64,000 nucleotides of DNA from Rhodococcus sp. B7740 (GTDB taxonomy: Bacteria > Actinomycetota > Actinomycetes > Mycobacteriales > Mycobacteriaceae): the NCBI RefSeq assembly GCF_000954115.1, contig NZ_CP010797.1:4774001-4838000 (forward strand), read 5' to 3'. The translations under genes were made by a program, and so were the position numbers. This document shows positions 56,514 through 64,000 of this stretch, one piece after another; position 1 is the stretch's first letter, and each line of letters starts with the position of its first letter. Below the pieces are notes generated by a model. It saw only the letters and a program-made list of their open reading frames with translations, was not told where the DNA came from and did no database searches.

Positions 56514-56963
56514 ATGTCTGGCGTGAGCGCAGACACCGACACACCGATCGCCCGGCCCCGAGTGGTTTCCGCCGCCTACTGGCTGTGGCTGACCTCCGCG
56601 GTGCTGCTGATCGTCGTGTGCATGATCGCCCTGACGCTCCCCGCCGACCAGATCCGCGCGTCGTTCACCACCGGCGGTGCGACGGACGAACAGGTCGATT
56701 CCTTCCTGACTGTCTTTCGTGGACTCGGCGTGATCTTCGGTGTGGTCGGGCTGGCCGTCGGCCTGATGTCGGGCCCGGTCCGGGGCGGAGATCGCCGTTT
56801 CCGACGCGCCCTGGTCGCCCTGTCCGGAGCCGCCGCGCTGCTGCTGACCTTCGCCGCGCTGGTGTTCCCGTTCGTGCTGCTGGTGATCACGGTCGCGTTG
56901 GTGGTCGCAGCGGTCCTGGTCTACCGGCCGTCGGCACGGGAGTGGTTCGTCCGTGAGCAGTGA
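56514..56963 (+). CDS. Small multi-pass membrane protein
   Basis: A 149-residue protein with four hydrophobic segments (YWLWLTSAVLLIVVCMIAL, GLGVIFGVVGLAVGLM, ALSGAAALLLTFAALVFPFV, LLVITVALVVAAVLVY). ATG 56514 or GTG 56523. It overlaps the next gene by 11 bases, forming a short coupled set of three membrane proteins. Function unknown. Confidence 0.75.
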   Translation: MSGVSADTDTPIARPRVVSAAYWLWLTSAVLLIVVCMIALTLPADQIRASFTTGGATDEQVDSFLTVFRGLGVIFGVVGLAVGLMSGPVRGGDRRFRRALVALSGAAALLLTFAALVFPFVLLVITVALVVAAVLVYRPSAREWFVREQ

Positions 56964-57441
56964 TACCCCCGCCGACGAGACCGTGCTCTTCCACGAGCCC
57001 GGTGGCCGGTGGCGGATGCTGGCCTGGGGGCCGGTGTTCTGCCTCGTGGTACTCGCGGTCGAGCTCGCATCAGGACCGGTGGTCCACTGGTTCGCTCTCG
57101 CTCTCTTCTCGCTGATTCTCGTCGGTTTCACGTACGTCCAGCTCCGCGCCGCGCGGATGCACGTCAGCGTCGAACTCACCACCCGTCGGCTGCGCCAGGG
57201 AACCGAGACCGTCGACCTCGACGAGATCGACGACATTCTGCCCCCTGCCGAGTACGCCGACGGCGAATACGAGCCGAAGAAGTGGGAGACCGCGCGGGTA
57301 CTCGGCGAGCTGTCGGGCGTCCCGCGCAAGCGGCACGGCATCGGGCTGCGTCTGGTGGGCGGCGGACTGGTGCAGGCCTGGGCGAAGGACGACGACGGTC
57401 TGCGCGCGGCTCTCGAAACGGCGAAGCGGGAGTACCTGTGA
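56953..57441 (+). CDS. Membrane-anchored conserved protein
   Basis: A 162-residue protein with two hydrophobic segments (WGPVFCLVVLAVELASG and HWFALALFSLILVGFTYV) and a soluble C-terminal half of beta strands and a closing helix (RHGIGLRLVGGGLVQAW). It resembles PH-like membrane domains of small actinobacterial proteins. Coupled to both neighbours. Function unknown. Confidence 0.75.
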   Translation: MSSDTPADETVLFHEPGGRWRMLAWGPVFCLVVLAVELASGPVVHWFALALFSLILVGFTYVQLRAARMHVSVELTTRRLRQGTETVDLDEIDDILPPAEYADGEYEPKKWETARVLGELSGVPRKRHGIGLRLVGGGLVQAWAKDDDGLRAALETAKREYL

Positions 57442-57689
57442 GGAAGTCCCTCGGGTGGGCGGAGTTGGTGCTGGCTCTGCTCGCGGTGATCGGAGCGGTC
57501 GCGTGCTGGAACGCCGGGGTGCGCACCACGGAGTTTCCCGCGGTTCCGGAGGTGTCCCCGGCATATTCGGGGACGTTCTACTCGGGGTCCTGGATCGCGC
57601 TGGCCGCTCTCGCCGCCATCGTGGCCGGACTGCTGACGGTCGACGGCGTCCGTCGACTCGTGTCCGGAGGCGCACCCCCTACCGGGTAG
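57438..57689 (+). CDS. Small two-segment membrane protein
   Basis: An 83-residue protein with a helix at each end (ELVLALLAVIGAVACWNAG and SWIALAALAAIVAGLLTVDG) and a short outer loop. GTG 57438 overlaps the previous stop. The last codons lie in the CsoR operator, so its 3' end and that operator are shared. Confidence 0.75.
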   Translation: MRKSLGWAELVLALLAVIGAVACWNAGVRTTEFPAVPEVSPAYSGTFYSGSWIALAALAAIVAGLLTVDGVRRLVSGGAPPTG

Positions 57690-57694
57690 GGGTA
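57674..57694. promoter_or_regulatory. CsoR-type operator
   Basis: ACCCCCTACC-G-GGTAGGGGTA is a near-perfect palindrome of the C/G-tract class bound by CsoR and related copper sensors. It is directly upstream of the csoR start (57697) and overlaps the end of the preceding gene. Confidence 0.7.
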
Positions 57695-57696
57695 TC

Positions 57697-57987
57697 ATGG
57701 CCGGTATGAGCAGCTACAGCGCCGAGCAGGACGACCTGCTGAAGCGATTGCGTCGTATCGAGGGCCAAGTGGCCGGGATATCGAGAATGGTCGCAGACGA
57801 TCGCTACTGCATCGACGTTCTCACCCAGGTGTCCGCGGTGACCAAGGCTCTGCAGTCGGTGTCGTTGAAGCTGCTCGACGCCCACCTCGCTGGATGCGTG
57901 GTGGAAGCCGCGAAACACGGCGGACCCGAGGCGGACGCGAAAGTGAAAGAGGCCTCCGAGGCCATCGCGCGCCTGGTTCGTTCCTGA
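57697..57987 (+). CDS. csoR: CsoR-family metal-sensing repressor
   Basis: A 96-residue all-helical repressor (93 residues if it starts at ATG 57706). The DUF156 fold is shown by LLKRLRRIEGQVAGISRM. The copper-binding triad C-H-C is present: Cys in DDRYCIDVL, His and Cys in LLDAHLAGCVVE. Copper(I) binding releases it from the operator at 57674. It precedes a CopZ-like chaperone gene after 20 bases. Nickel-sensing RcnR relatives lack this exact triad. Confidence 0.9.
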   Translation: MAGMSSYSAEQDDLLKRLRRIEGQVAGISRMVADDRYCIDVLTQVSAVTKALQSVSLKLLDAHLAGCVVEAAKHGGPEADAKVKEASEAIARLVRS

Positions 57988-58007
57988 CTCGAGAGGGAAG
58001 AGTGAAG

Positions 58008-58211
58008 ATGCAGACGACATATTCGGTCGAGGGCATGACGTGCGGGCACTGCGCCGCATCGGTGACGGAAGAAGTATCGGAGATCTCGGGAGTCACCGGC
58101 GTCGACGTCGATGTGGATTCCGGTGCGGTCGTGGTGAGCAGCGATTCGACGCTCGACACCGCGGCGGTGGACGCCGCAGTCGCCGAAGCCGGGTATCGAC
58201 TGGTGTCCTGA
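58008..58211 (+). CDS. copZ: Heavy-metal-associated domain protein (CopZ-like copper chaperone)
   Basis: A 67-residue ferredoxin-like HMA domain with the copper motif GMTCGHC near residue 9. It hands copper(I) to exporters such as CopA, but no P-type ATPase gene is in this window. GAGAGGGA lies 9 bases before the ATG. Almost certainly co-transcribed with csoR. Confidence 0.9.
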   Translation: MQTTYSVEGMTCGHCAASVTEEVSEISGVTGVDVDVDSGAVVVSSDSTLDTAAVDAAVAEAGYRLVS

Positions 58212-58292
58212 CGCACTCGGTCGGTGGTTCGGAAGTCGCGAAAACGGTGATACCGGAAAAATGGGACTCATCGAACATCGTCAGGAGCGCTC

Positions 58293-59504
58293 GTGAAGAA
58301 ACCTGTCACCGGCGCAGCCGTCCTCGCCATGAGCGTCGCCCTGGTGGCGGCCTGTTCGGCGGACACCACCGACCAGGGCAGTAGCGCAGAGCCGAGCGAG
58401 TCGTCCGCGACCGCGTCGCAGAGCTCTTCCGACGCTGCTCCCTCCCCGGCCGCGCCTGCCGGGCCGCTGCCGAACCTGTCGGTCACCACCGTGCTCGATG
58501 GCCTCGACAAACCGTGGGACGTGGTGGTCGCTCCCGATGGAACGGTGCTGACGGGGGAGCGCTCCGGCCGGTTCGTCATCCGCGACTCGGCCGGAGTCCA
58601 GCGTGAACTGAATGCGGACCTCGGCGATCTCTACGCCGCCGGTGAGACCGGACTGATGGGGATCGCACTGGCTACCGATTTCGCTGCGTCGCGAACGATC
58701 TACACCTGTCAGGGTGTGCGCGGCGACGACGGTAACCACATCGGCGTCATGTCGTGGACCGTGGACCCGCAGTGGACGGCCCTCACGCGCACCGGCACCC
58801 TCGTCGACGACATTCCCGTTGCCGACGGCGGGCGTCACGGTGGCTGCCGCATCCTGGCCCATCCCGACGGCACGCTGTACATCGGCACCGGGGACACGGC
58901 GAGCCCCACTGTTCCTCAGGATCGAAACTCACTGGGCGGCAAGGTGTTACACGTCAACACAGACGGCGCCGCCGCAGCCGATGCCCCGGATCGGATCTTC
59001 ACTCTCGGTCATCGCAATGTGCAGGGATTGGCGATCCGTCCCGGAACCGACCAGATCTTCGAGGTCGAGCAGGGGACGAGCCGAGACGACGAGCTGAACC
59101 TGTTGGTGCCGGGCGGCAACTACGGTTACCGCCCCGATCGACGGTCGTCGGTCTACGACGAATCGGTCCCCATGACCGACCCCGACCGGGTTCCCGGTGC
59201 CCTGCCCGCAGTGTGGAGTTCGGGTGATCCCACCATCGCCACCCCCGACGTCACGTTCACCGACGGTGAGCAGTGGGGTTCCTGGAACGGTGCGGCGGTG
59301 ATCTCGAGTCAGCAGGGCGAGAAGCTCGTCTTCCTGGCACTGTCAGACGACGGAACCGAGTACGTCGCCGAGGCCGAGGCACTGGAGGGCACGTACGGCA
59401 GGCTGCGGTCGCTGACCCCCTTCGGAAGCGACGGCGGCTTTCTGCTCACCACCGACAACGGCTCCGACGACCAGGTGCTGCTCGTCACCCCCGAGGTCGG
59501 CTGA
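58293..59504 (+). CDS. PQQ-dependent-sugar-dehydrogenase-like lipoprotein
   Basis: A 403-residue protein of the glucose/sorbosone dehydrogenase beta-propeller family (GSDH, HHIP-like). The lipobox is LVAAC (about Cys21), followed by a Ser-rich linker. Family traits are LDGLDKPWDVVVAPDG, TGLMGIALATDF and GHRNVQGLAIRPG. Whether it uses PQQ is unknown. A close paralogue follows at 59668, which lacks the lipid anchor. GTG start at 58293. Confidence 0.87.
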   Translation: MKKPVTGAAVLAMSVALVAACSADTTDQGSSAEPSESSATASQSSSDAAPSPAAPAGPLPNLSVTTVLDGLDKPWDVVVAPDGTVLTGERSGRFVIRDSAGVQRELNADLGDLYAAGETGLMGIALATDFAASRTIYTCQGVRGDDGNHIGVMSWTVDPQWTALTRTGTLVDDIPVADGGRHGGCRILAHPDGTLYIGTGDTASPTVPQDRNSLGGKVLHVNTDGAAAADAPDRIFTLGHRNVQGLAIRPGTDQIFEVEQGTSRDDELNLLVPGGNYGYRPDRRSSVYDESVPMTDPDRVPGALPAVWSSGDPTIATPDVTFTDGEQWGSWNGAAVISSQQGEKLVFLALSDDGTEYVAEAEALEGTYGRLRSLTPFGSDGGFLLTTDNGSDDQVLLVTPEVG

Positions 59505-59667
59505 CCAGGGGTTGCCGCCACTACGTGGGACGGAGGATTGCCGGGGATTCGTTCTGCTGCCGGGAACCGAATCGCGTCATGAGTCGGCGGTTTGCCCGAA
59601 GAGTGTGTTTAAGATCATGTGATACCGGTCATATCGGGCCGGTCGCGGATCGTCGTCAGGAGTGTGG

Positions 59668-60846
59668 ATGAACAAGCTGGTGTCCAGTTCCGGAGTGATC
59701 GCTGCCAGCGTCTTCCTGACGCTCGCCGGTACGACCACCGCGACGGCGCAGGCCGACCCGCTCCCCGATCTGACGGTCACCACCGTGCTCGACGGACTCG
59801 CCAAGCCGTGGGATGCGGTGGTCGCGCCGGACGGAACGGTGCTGACGGGTGAACGCTCGGGACGGTTCGTGATCCGCGACGTCGGCGGTGCCACCCGCGA
59901 ACTCGCCGCGGACCTCGACGACCTGTACGCGTCCGGCGAGACGGGCCTGATGGGCATAGCTCTCGCGACGGATTTCGCCGCATCCAGAACCATCTACACG
60001 TGCCAGGGTGTGCAGGGCGGCAGTAGTGGCGGTACCGGTAGCGCCGGAACCGGAAGTGCGGGAGGCGCGAGCGAGAACCACATCGCCGTGCTCTCGTGGA
60101 CCGTGGATCCGGAGTGGACCGCTCTGACCCGCACCGGCACCCTCGTCGACGACATTCCCGTTGCCGACGGCGGTCGTCACGGTGGCTGCCGCATCCTGGC
60201 CCACCCCGACGGCACCCTGTACGTCGGCACCGGAGACACGGCGACGCCGACGGTTCCGCAGGATCGGAACTCGTTGGGCGGCAAGGTGCTACATATCAAT
60301 GCAGACGGCACCGCCGCACCCGACGCCCCGGATCGCATCTTCACTCTGGGACATCGGAACGTGCAGGGCCTGGCGATTCGACCCGGCACCGGTCAGATCT
60401 ACGAGGTGGAGCAGGGCACGACCCGAGACGACGAGATGAACCTGCTGGTGCCCGGCGGCAACTACGGCTACCGCCCAGATCGACTCCCGTTCATCTACGA
60501 CGAGTCGGTACCGATGACCGATCCGACCCGCGTGCCCGGTGCACTCGCCGCCGTGTGGAGCTCGGGTAGTCCCACCATCGCCACACCCGGTCTGACCTTC
60601 GCGAACGGCGCGGGATGGGGTTCCTGGAACGGGTCCGCGGTGATCTCGAGTCAGCAGGGCGAGAAGCTGACGTTTCTGAAGCTGTCCGAGGACGGCACGG
60701 AATACGTCGACGAGGCCGACGCCCTGGTGGGTACGTACGGTCGACTGCGCTCGCTCACCAGCTTCGGCGACGACGGCGCATTCCTCCTGACCACCGACAA
60801 CGGAGCGGACGACAAGGTCCTGCTGGTCACCCCCGCTGCCGACTGA
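59668..60846 (+). CDS. PQQ-dependent-sugar-dehydrogenase-like secreted protein, paralogue
   Basis: A 392-residue tandem paralogue of the gene before it. The signal peptide (about residues 1-30, ending ATAQA) has no lipobox, so it should be released or retained only loosely. The catalytic-region motifs are the same, but a glycine/serine-rich insert (QGGSSGGTGSAGTGSAGG) occurs where the lipoprotein has RGDDGN. ATG at 59668 has AGGAG seven bases upstream. Its stop overlaps the next start (TGATG). Confidence 0.87.
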   Translation: MNKLVSSSGVIAASVFLTLAGTTTATAQADPLPDLTVTTVLDGLAKPWDAVVAPDGTVLTGERSGRFVIRDVGGATRELAADLDDLYASGETGLMGIALATDFAASRTIYTCQGVQGGSSGGTGSAGTGSAGGASENHIAVLSWTVDPEWTALTRTGTLVDDIPVADGGRHGGCRILAHPDGTLYVGTGDTATPTVPQDRNSLGGKVLHINADGTAAPDAPDRIFTLGHRNVQGLAIRPGTGQIYEVEQGTTRDDEMNLLVPGGNYGYRPDRLPFIYDESVPMTDPTRVPGALAAVWSSGSPTIATPGLTFANGAGWGSWNGSAVISSQQGEKLTFLKLSEDGTEYVDEADALVGTYGRLRSLTSFGDDGAFLLTTDNGADDKVLLVTPAAD

Positions 60847-61643
60847 TGTGCGGCCCCGAGGTCATCGAGACCGTTCACCGCAGAATCGGCCGTAGGGCGC
60901 TGTTCGGATCGTTGGGGGCCGCCGCGTTGACCGTTGCGACGGCCGGGGCGGTGCGCGCCGAACCCGTAGTCGGTTCGGCGGTTCCGGCGGGCCGCCTGGT
61001 CGATCTGACCCACACCCTGAGCCCGACGTTTCCGGTGTGGCCGGGCAGCGAACCGTTCACGATGCGGCCGGTCGCCGCCTACGAACTGGGCGGGTTCCTG
61101 GTGAACGAACTCTCGTACTGGGAGCACACGGGAACGCACATCGATGCCCCGGCGCACCGCATTCGGGGCGGCGCGACGGCCGACATCCTGCCCCTGGAGG
61201 ATCTGATCGCACCGCTGGTGGTGGTGGACATCTCCGCCCGGGCCGCGTCCGACCCCGAGGCCGTGGTGACGAGCGGGGACATCGCGCAGTGGGAGCGCGA
61301 GCACGGCCGGATTCCGGACCGCGCGTTGGTGGTGATGCACAGTGGCTGGCAGAACAGGCTGGCCGAACGTGCGGCCCCCGGCTTCGGCGCGGACGCGGCG
61401 CAGCTGCTGGTACGCGAGCGGGGCATCGTCGGAATCGGAGTGGACACCCTGAGCCTCGACCGGACGAACGACCGCGAATACCCGGCTCACACAGCGGTTC
61501 TCGGGGCAGGCCGATACGGAGTCGAGGCACTGGCAAATCTGGACGCGGTGCCCCCGGCAGGGGCGACGGTCGTCGTCGGCGCTCCGAAGCACGCAGGCGC
61601 GACCGGCGGTCCCTGCCGGGTCTTCGCAGTGACTCCCGGCTGA
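60846..61643 (+). CDS. Tat-exported cyclase family protein (KynB-like)
   Basis: A 265-residue PF04199-type cyclase. A twin-arginine signal (RRIGRRALFG) precedes the domain, whose metal motif is HTGTHIDAPAH near residue 97 with GVDTLSLDRTN later. Family members hydrolyse N-formylkynurenine, isatin and related amides or lactones. Export of a metal-loaded cyclase is unusual for KynB, which is cytoplasmic. Coupled to the sugar-dehydrogenase-like pair. Converges on the acyl-CoA dehydrogenase gene. Confidence 0.85.
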   Translation: MCGPEVIETVHRRIGRRALFGSLGAAALTVATAGAVRAEPVVGSAVPAGRLVDLTHTLSPTFPVWPGSEPFTMRPVAAYELGGFLVNELSYWEHTGTHIDAPAHRIRGGATADILPLEDLIAPLVVVDISARAASDPEAVVTSGDIAQWEREHGRIPDRALVVMHSGWQNRLAERAAPGFGADAAQLLVRERGIVGIGVDTLSLDRTNDREYPAHTAVLGAGRYGVEALANLDAVPPAGATVVVGAPKHAGATGGPCRVFAVTPG

Positions 61644-61656
61644 ACCCGGCTACGCG

Positions 61657-63624
61657 TCAGTGCGCGTGACTGGGGTTCGCGGCCGGCTCTTCCTCGGTTC
61701 CGGCCCCGGGCTCACCGAGCATCGCGGCACCGACCAACGCCTCGGGCACTCCGAAACCGTCGACGAGCAGTTCGGCGTGCGGACGCAGGGTGCGGCACCG
61801 CTCGTTGATGGCGCGGGTGACGGCCTTGGATCGCTCGGTGGACAGGTAGCGGTGTTCGATGAACCAGGCCTTGTCCGCCTCGATCACCGACAGCGCGTAG
61901 AGGTCGCAGACCTCGTCGAGCAGATCCTTGGTGGTGGGGTCCTCACACGATTCGATGCCGGCGATGAATGCCTCGAAGATGATCCGATCGATGTGCGCGC
62001 TCGCGGCATGCAGAACGTGATCCTGCACCGCGTTGAACGCCTCGAACGGGCTGGTCTCCTTGGACTTGGACTGCAGCCGGCGGGCGACGGTGGAGAGCAG
62101 GTACTCCTCGCGATCCTCGAACATCTTGACCTGGGTGCCGCGGTTGAACAGCGAGCCCTCTTCCTCGTTGTCCTGACGCCGATCGAGGATGGTCTGCATG
62201 ATCGCTTGGGCCGCAGTGCGTTTGACGACGCGGTCGCCCACCATGTCGGCGGCGAACTTGACCCATTCGACCGGGCTCATGGACTTGACGTCGTCGGCGT
62301 ACGCGGTGAGCAGCTCCTTCGCGACCAGCTGCGTCAACACATGATTGTCGCCCTCGAACGTGGTGAACACGTCCGTGTCGGCCTTGAGCGAGATCAGCCG
62401 GTTCTCGGCGAGATAGCCTGCGCCGCCGCACGCTTCGCGTGCCTCCTGAATCGCGGCGGTGGCGTGCCAGGTGTTCGCCGCCTTGAGGCCGGCAGCCCTC
62501 GATTCGAGCTCGCGCTGCTCCTCGGCGTCGGGATTGTCCGAGGTCTGCAGCTCGTGCATCTTCGACACGAGCTCGTTCTGCGCGAACTGCAGGGCGTAGG
62601 ACTTGGCGATGAGTGGGAACAGTCGACGCTGATGCACCAGGTAGTCCATGATCAGGACCTCCTGATCGGAATCGGGCGCGGAGAACTGCCTGCGCTGCAA
62701 CGCGTATCGCGTCGCGATGTCGAGGGCGACACGGGCAGCCGCCGCGGCACTGCCGCCGACCGTGACACGTCCGCGGATCAACGTGCCGAGCATCGTGAAG
62801 AACCGTCGAGACTTGTTCTCGATCGGGGAGGAGTACGTACCGTCGTCGGACACGTCGGCGTACTTGTTGAGCAGATTGTCTCGCGGGATGCGGACGTGAT
62901 CGAACATCAGGCGGCCGTTGTCGACTCCGGGAAGACCGCCCTTGTACTGGCAGTCCGAGGTGGTGACACCGGGCAGGTCGTCGCCGTTCTCGTCGCGCAG
63001 TGGAACGAAGAAGCAGTGCACGCCGTGGCTCTCGGGCTCCTCGCCCGGGCCTGCGGTGATGAGTTGGGCGAACACCGCGGCGACCGTCGCCGTTTCGGCG
63101 GCACCACCGATGTAGTCCTTGCGCGAGGACGGCGTGGGGGAGTTGATGACGAACTCGTCGGTCTTCGGGTCGTACGTCGCCGTGGTCTCGAGCGACTGCA
63201 CGTCACTGCCGTGTCCGGTCTCGGTCATGGCGAAACAGCCGAGCAGGTCGAGACTGATGATCTTGGGGACGTAGGCCTCGTGGTGGCGTTCGGTGCCGAG
63301 ATTCTCGATGGCACCGCCGAACAGCCCCCACTGGACGCCGGCCTTGACCATCAGCGACAGATCGCTCATCGCGAGCATCTCGATCATCGTCACCGCTGCA
63401 CCGACATCACCGGTGCCGCCGTGTTCCTTCTTGAAGCCGTTGTCGGCAGCGCCTGCAGCGGCGAGAACCTTGAGCTGTTCCATCGCCTTGGTGCGGGCGA
63501 TGACGGTGTTCGGCGTGTAGTGCGGACGGAACTCGTCGCGGGCAAGCTGCCTGCGCGCCTCGTTCTTCACATCTCGCCAGCGGCCGTCCAGAGTGTTCCG
63601 AAGGTGATCCGTTGTGGTTGCCAT
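61657..63624 (-). CDS. Acyl-CoA dehydrogenase (large, acyl-CoA-oxidase-like)
   Basis: A 655-residue flavoprotein, longer than the usual 380-400. The dehydrogenase core spans about residues 70-430 (GCFAMTETGHGSDVQSLETTA for FAD/substrate contact, AREACGGAGYLAENR near 420). A long helical C-terminus follows, as in acyl-CoA oxidases and FadE-type large enzymes. It catalyses the first oxidation of an acyl-CoA; chain length unknown. Start ATG at 63624. Confidence 0.9.
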   Translation of the reverse strand: MATTTDHLRNTLDGRWRDVKNEARRQLARDEFRPHYTPNTVIARTKAMEQLKVLAAAGAADNGFKKEHGGTGDVGAAVTMIEMLAMSDLSLMVKAGVQWGLFGGAIENLGTERHHEAYVPKIISLDLLGCFAMTETGHGSDVQSLETTATYDPKTDEFVINSPTPSSRKDYIGGAAETATVAAVFAQLITAGPGEEPESHGVHCFFVPLRDENGDDLPGVTTSDCQYKGGLPGVDNGRLMFDHVRIPRDNLLNKYADVSDDGTYSSPIENKSRRFFTMLGTLIRGRVTVGGSAAAAARVALDIATRYALQRRQFSAPDSDQEVLIMDYLVHQRRLFPLIAKSYALQFAQNELVSKMHELQTSDNPDAEEQRELESRAAGLKAANTWHATAAIQEAREACGGAGYLAENRLISLKADTDVFTTFEGDNHVLTQLVAKELLTAYADDVKSMSPVEWVKFAADMVGDRVVKRTAAQAIMQTILDRRQDNEEEGSLFNRGTQVKMFEDREEYLLSTVARRLQSKSKETSPFEAFNAVQDHVLHAASAHIDRIIFEAFIAGIESCEDPTTKDLLDEVCDLYALSVIEADKAWFIEHRYLSTERSKAVTRAINERCRTLRPHAELLVDGFGVPEALVGAAMLGEPGAGTEEEPAANPSHAH

Positions 63625-63667
63625 ACTCGACGGTAACCTTTTGCAGCCGCCTGTGAAGGCCGGAAAC

Positions 63668-63874
63668 TCAGACCGGCCAGACGAATTCTTTCCACACCGC
63701 GCGGACGGTGCGCCAGAAGCCCGATTTCGCGTACGGACCGTCGTGGAACAGGGACGCGCAGTTGTCCTCCAGAGCCCTGTTCACCAGGGGGCTGAAGTCG
63801 GTGAACTCACCGACCAGGAACTCCTTGAAGCCCTCCGGCCACGCGTATTGGGCTGGTTCGTGTTGTGCCTCCAC
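63668..63874 (-). CDS. Small hypothetical protein
   Basis: A 68-residue protein (GTG start), mostly soluble, with several aromatic residues near the C-terminus (FWRTVRAVWKEFVWPV). It lies 43 bases upstream of the acyl-CoA dehydrogenase gene on the same strand. Codon choice looks coding. No family recognised. Confidence 0.55.
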   Translation of the reverse strand: MEAQHEPAQYAWPEGFKEFLVGEFTDFSPLVNRALEDNCASLFHDGPYAKSGFWRTVRAVWKEFVWPV

Positions 63875-63920
63875 GACCGCGAGTGTAATGCAGCAGTAAC
63901 ACCGATGTTACAAATCCCAC

Positions 63921-64000
63921 TCACTTCAGCAGTGCGAAAGCCTGCTGGGCGACGAGGAACGCGTAGCTGGACGGGATCGGATCGATCGCGTCGTCGGCCC
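63921..64000 (-). CDS. C-terminal end of a gene cut by the window edge
   Basis: The last 26 codons of a minus-strand gene are visible, ending DPIPSSYAFLVAQQAFALLK. No stop interrupts the frame to the window edge. Too short to assign. Confidence 0.6.
   Translation of the reverse strand, partial: ADDAIDPIPSSYAFLVAQQAFALLK

Noticed and set aside
1..64000. CRISPR array, prophage or transposase
   Set aside because: No regularly spaced repeats and no integrase, phage or transposase proteins were seen.

Overview
The window is a piece of a high-GC actinobacterial chromosome from the mycolic-acid-producing Mycobacteriales, most likely Rhodococcus or a close relative. The indicators are a mycothiol glycosyltransferase (MshA), an antigen-85-like mycolyltransferase, GpgS, SenX3-RegX3, a PapA-type acyltransferase and a bS22-type ribosomal mini-protein. 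The order of core genes follows, from memory, the Rv0476-Rv0514 stretch of Mycobacterium tuberculosis. The genus is an inference; no rRNA or other marker is present. I saw no tRNA, rRNA, CRISPR array, prophage or insertion sequence.

Layout. 1-8.3 kb: DUF2516 protein, alpha/beta hydrolase, purU with a methyltransferase, deoC, LmeA-like protein, orphan AbiEi-like protein, a second methyltransferase, two DUF2505 paralogues, murB. 8.3-16.4 kb: a metallo-beta-lactamase/Rieske fusion, an L,D-transpeptidase lipoprotein, an SDR, a ROK regulator, an alpha/beta hydrolase, mshA and a YbjN-like protein. 16.4-36.8 kb is accessory relative to the mycobacterial order: an NCS2 xanthine/urate permease, a BMP-type nucleoside ABC transporter, an acyl-CoA ligase, gpgS with a mycolyltransferase, then a coupled five-gene run (PapA-like acyltransferase, DHA2 exporter, secreted LIP lipase, secreted CocE-like hydrolase, second LIP lipase), a DUF3558 lipoprotein pair framed by palindromic repeats, and an LtrA protein. 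36.8-49.4 kb returns to the core order: gpm1, senX3-regX3, a cysteine-rich protein, an internally deleted ppx, membrane and sugar-isomerase-like proteins, proC, a small HTH protein, bS22, an epimerase-like protein, PlsC-like acyltransferase, GNAT, SerB-like phosphatase, glutaredoxin-like protein. 49.4-55.5 kb: rex-hemA-hemC-(hemD/cobA)-hemB under a recognisable Rex operator. 55.5-64 kb: small membrane proteins, CsoR and CopZ with a CsoR-type operator, two tandem secreted sugar-dehydrogenase-like proteins, a Tat-exported cyclase, a large acyl-CoA dehydrogenase, and two minus-strand genes, the last cut by the window edge.

How it works together. Many neighbours overlap by ATGA or GTGA, so translational coupling is the rule (mshA-ybjN, the ABC transporter, papA-MFS, lipase-cocE, gpm1 after ltrA, senX3-regX3, the heme operon). 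The most distinctive unit is 25.9-34.3 kb, which reads as a candidate system for building, exporting and remodelling an acylated envelope or extracellular lipid. The second theme is a set of intergenic palindromes: three copies of one hairpin each fill the gap between convergent genes and look like bidirectional terminators, and two further families occur in pairs. The third is the clean in-frame loss of about 240 residues from ppx while its flanking genes stay intact.
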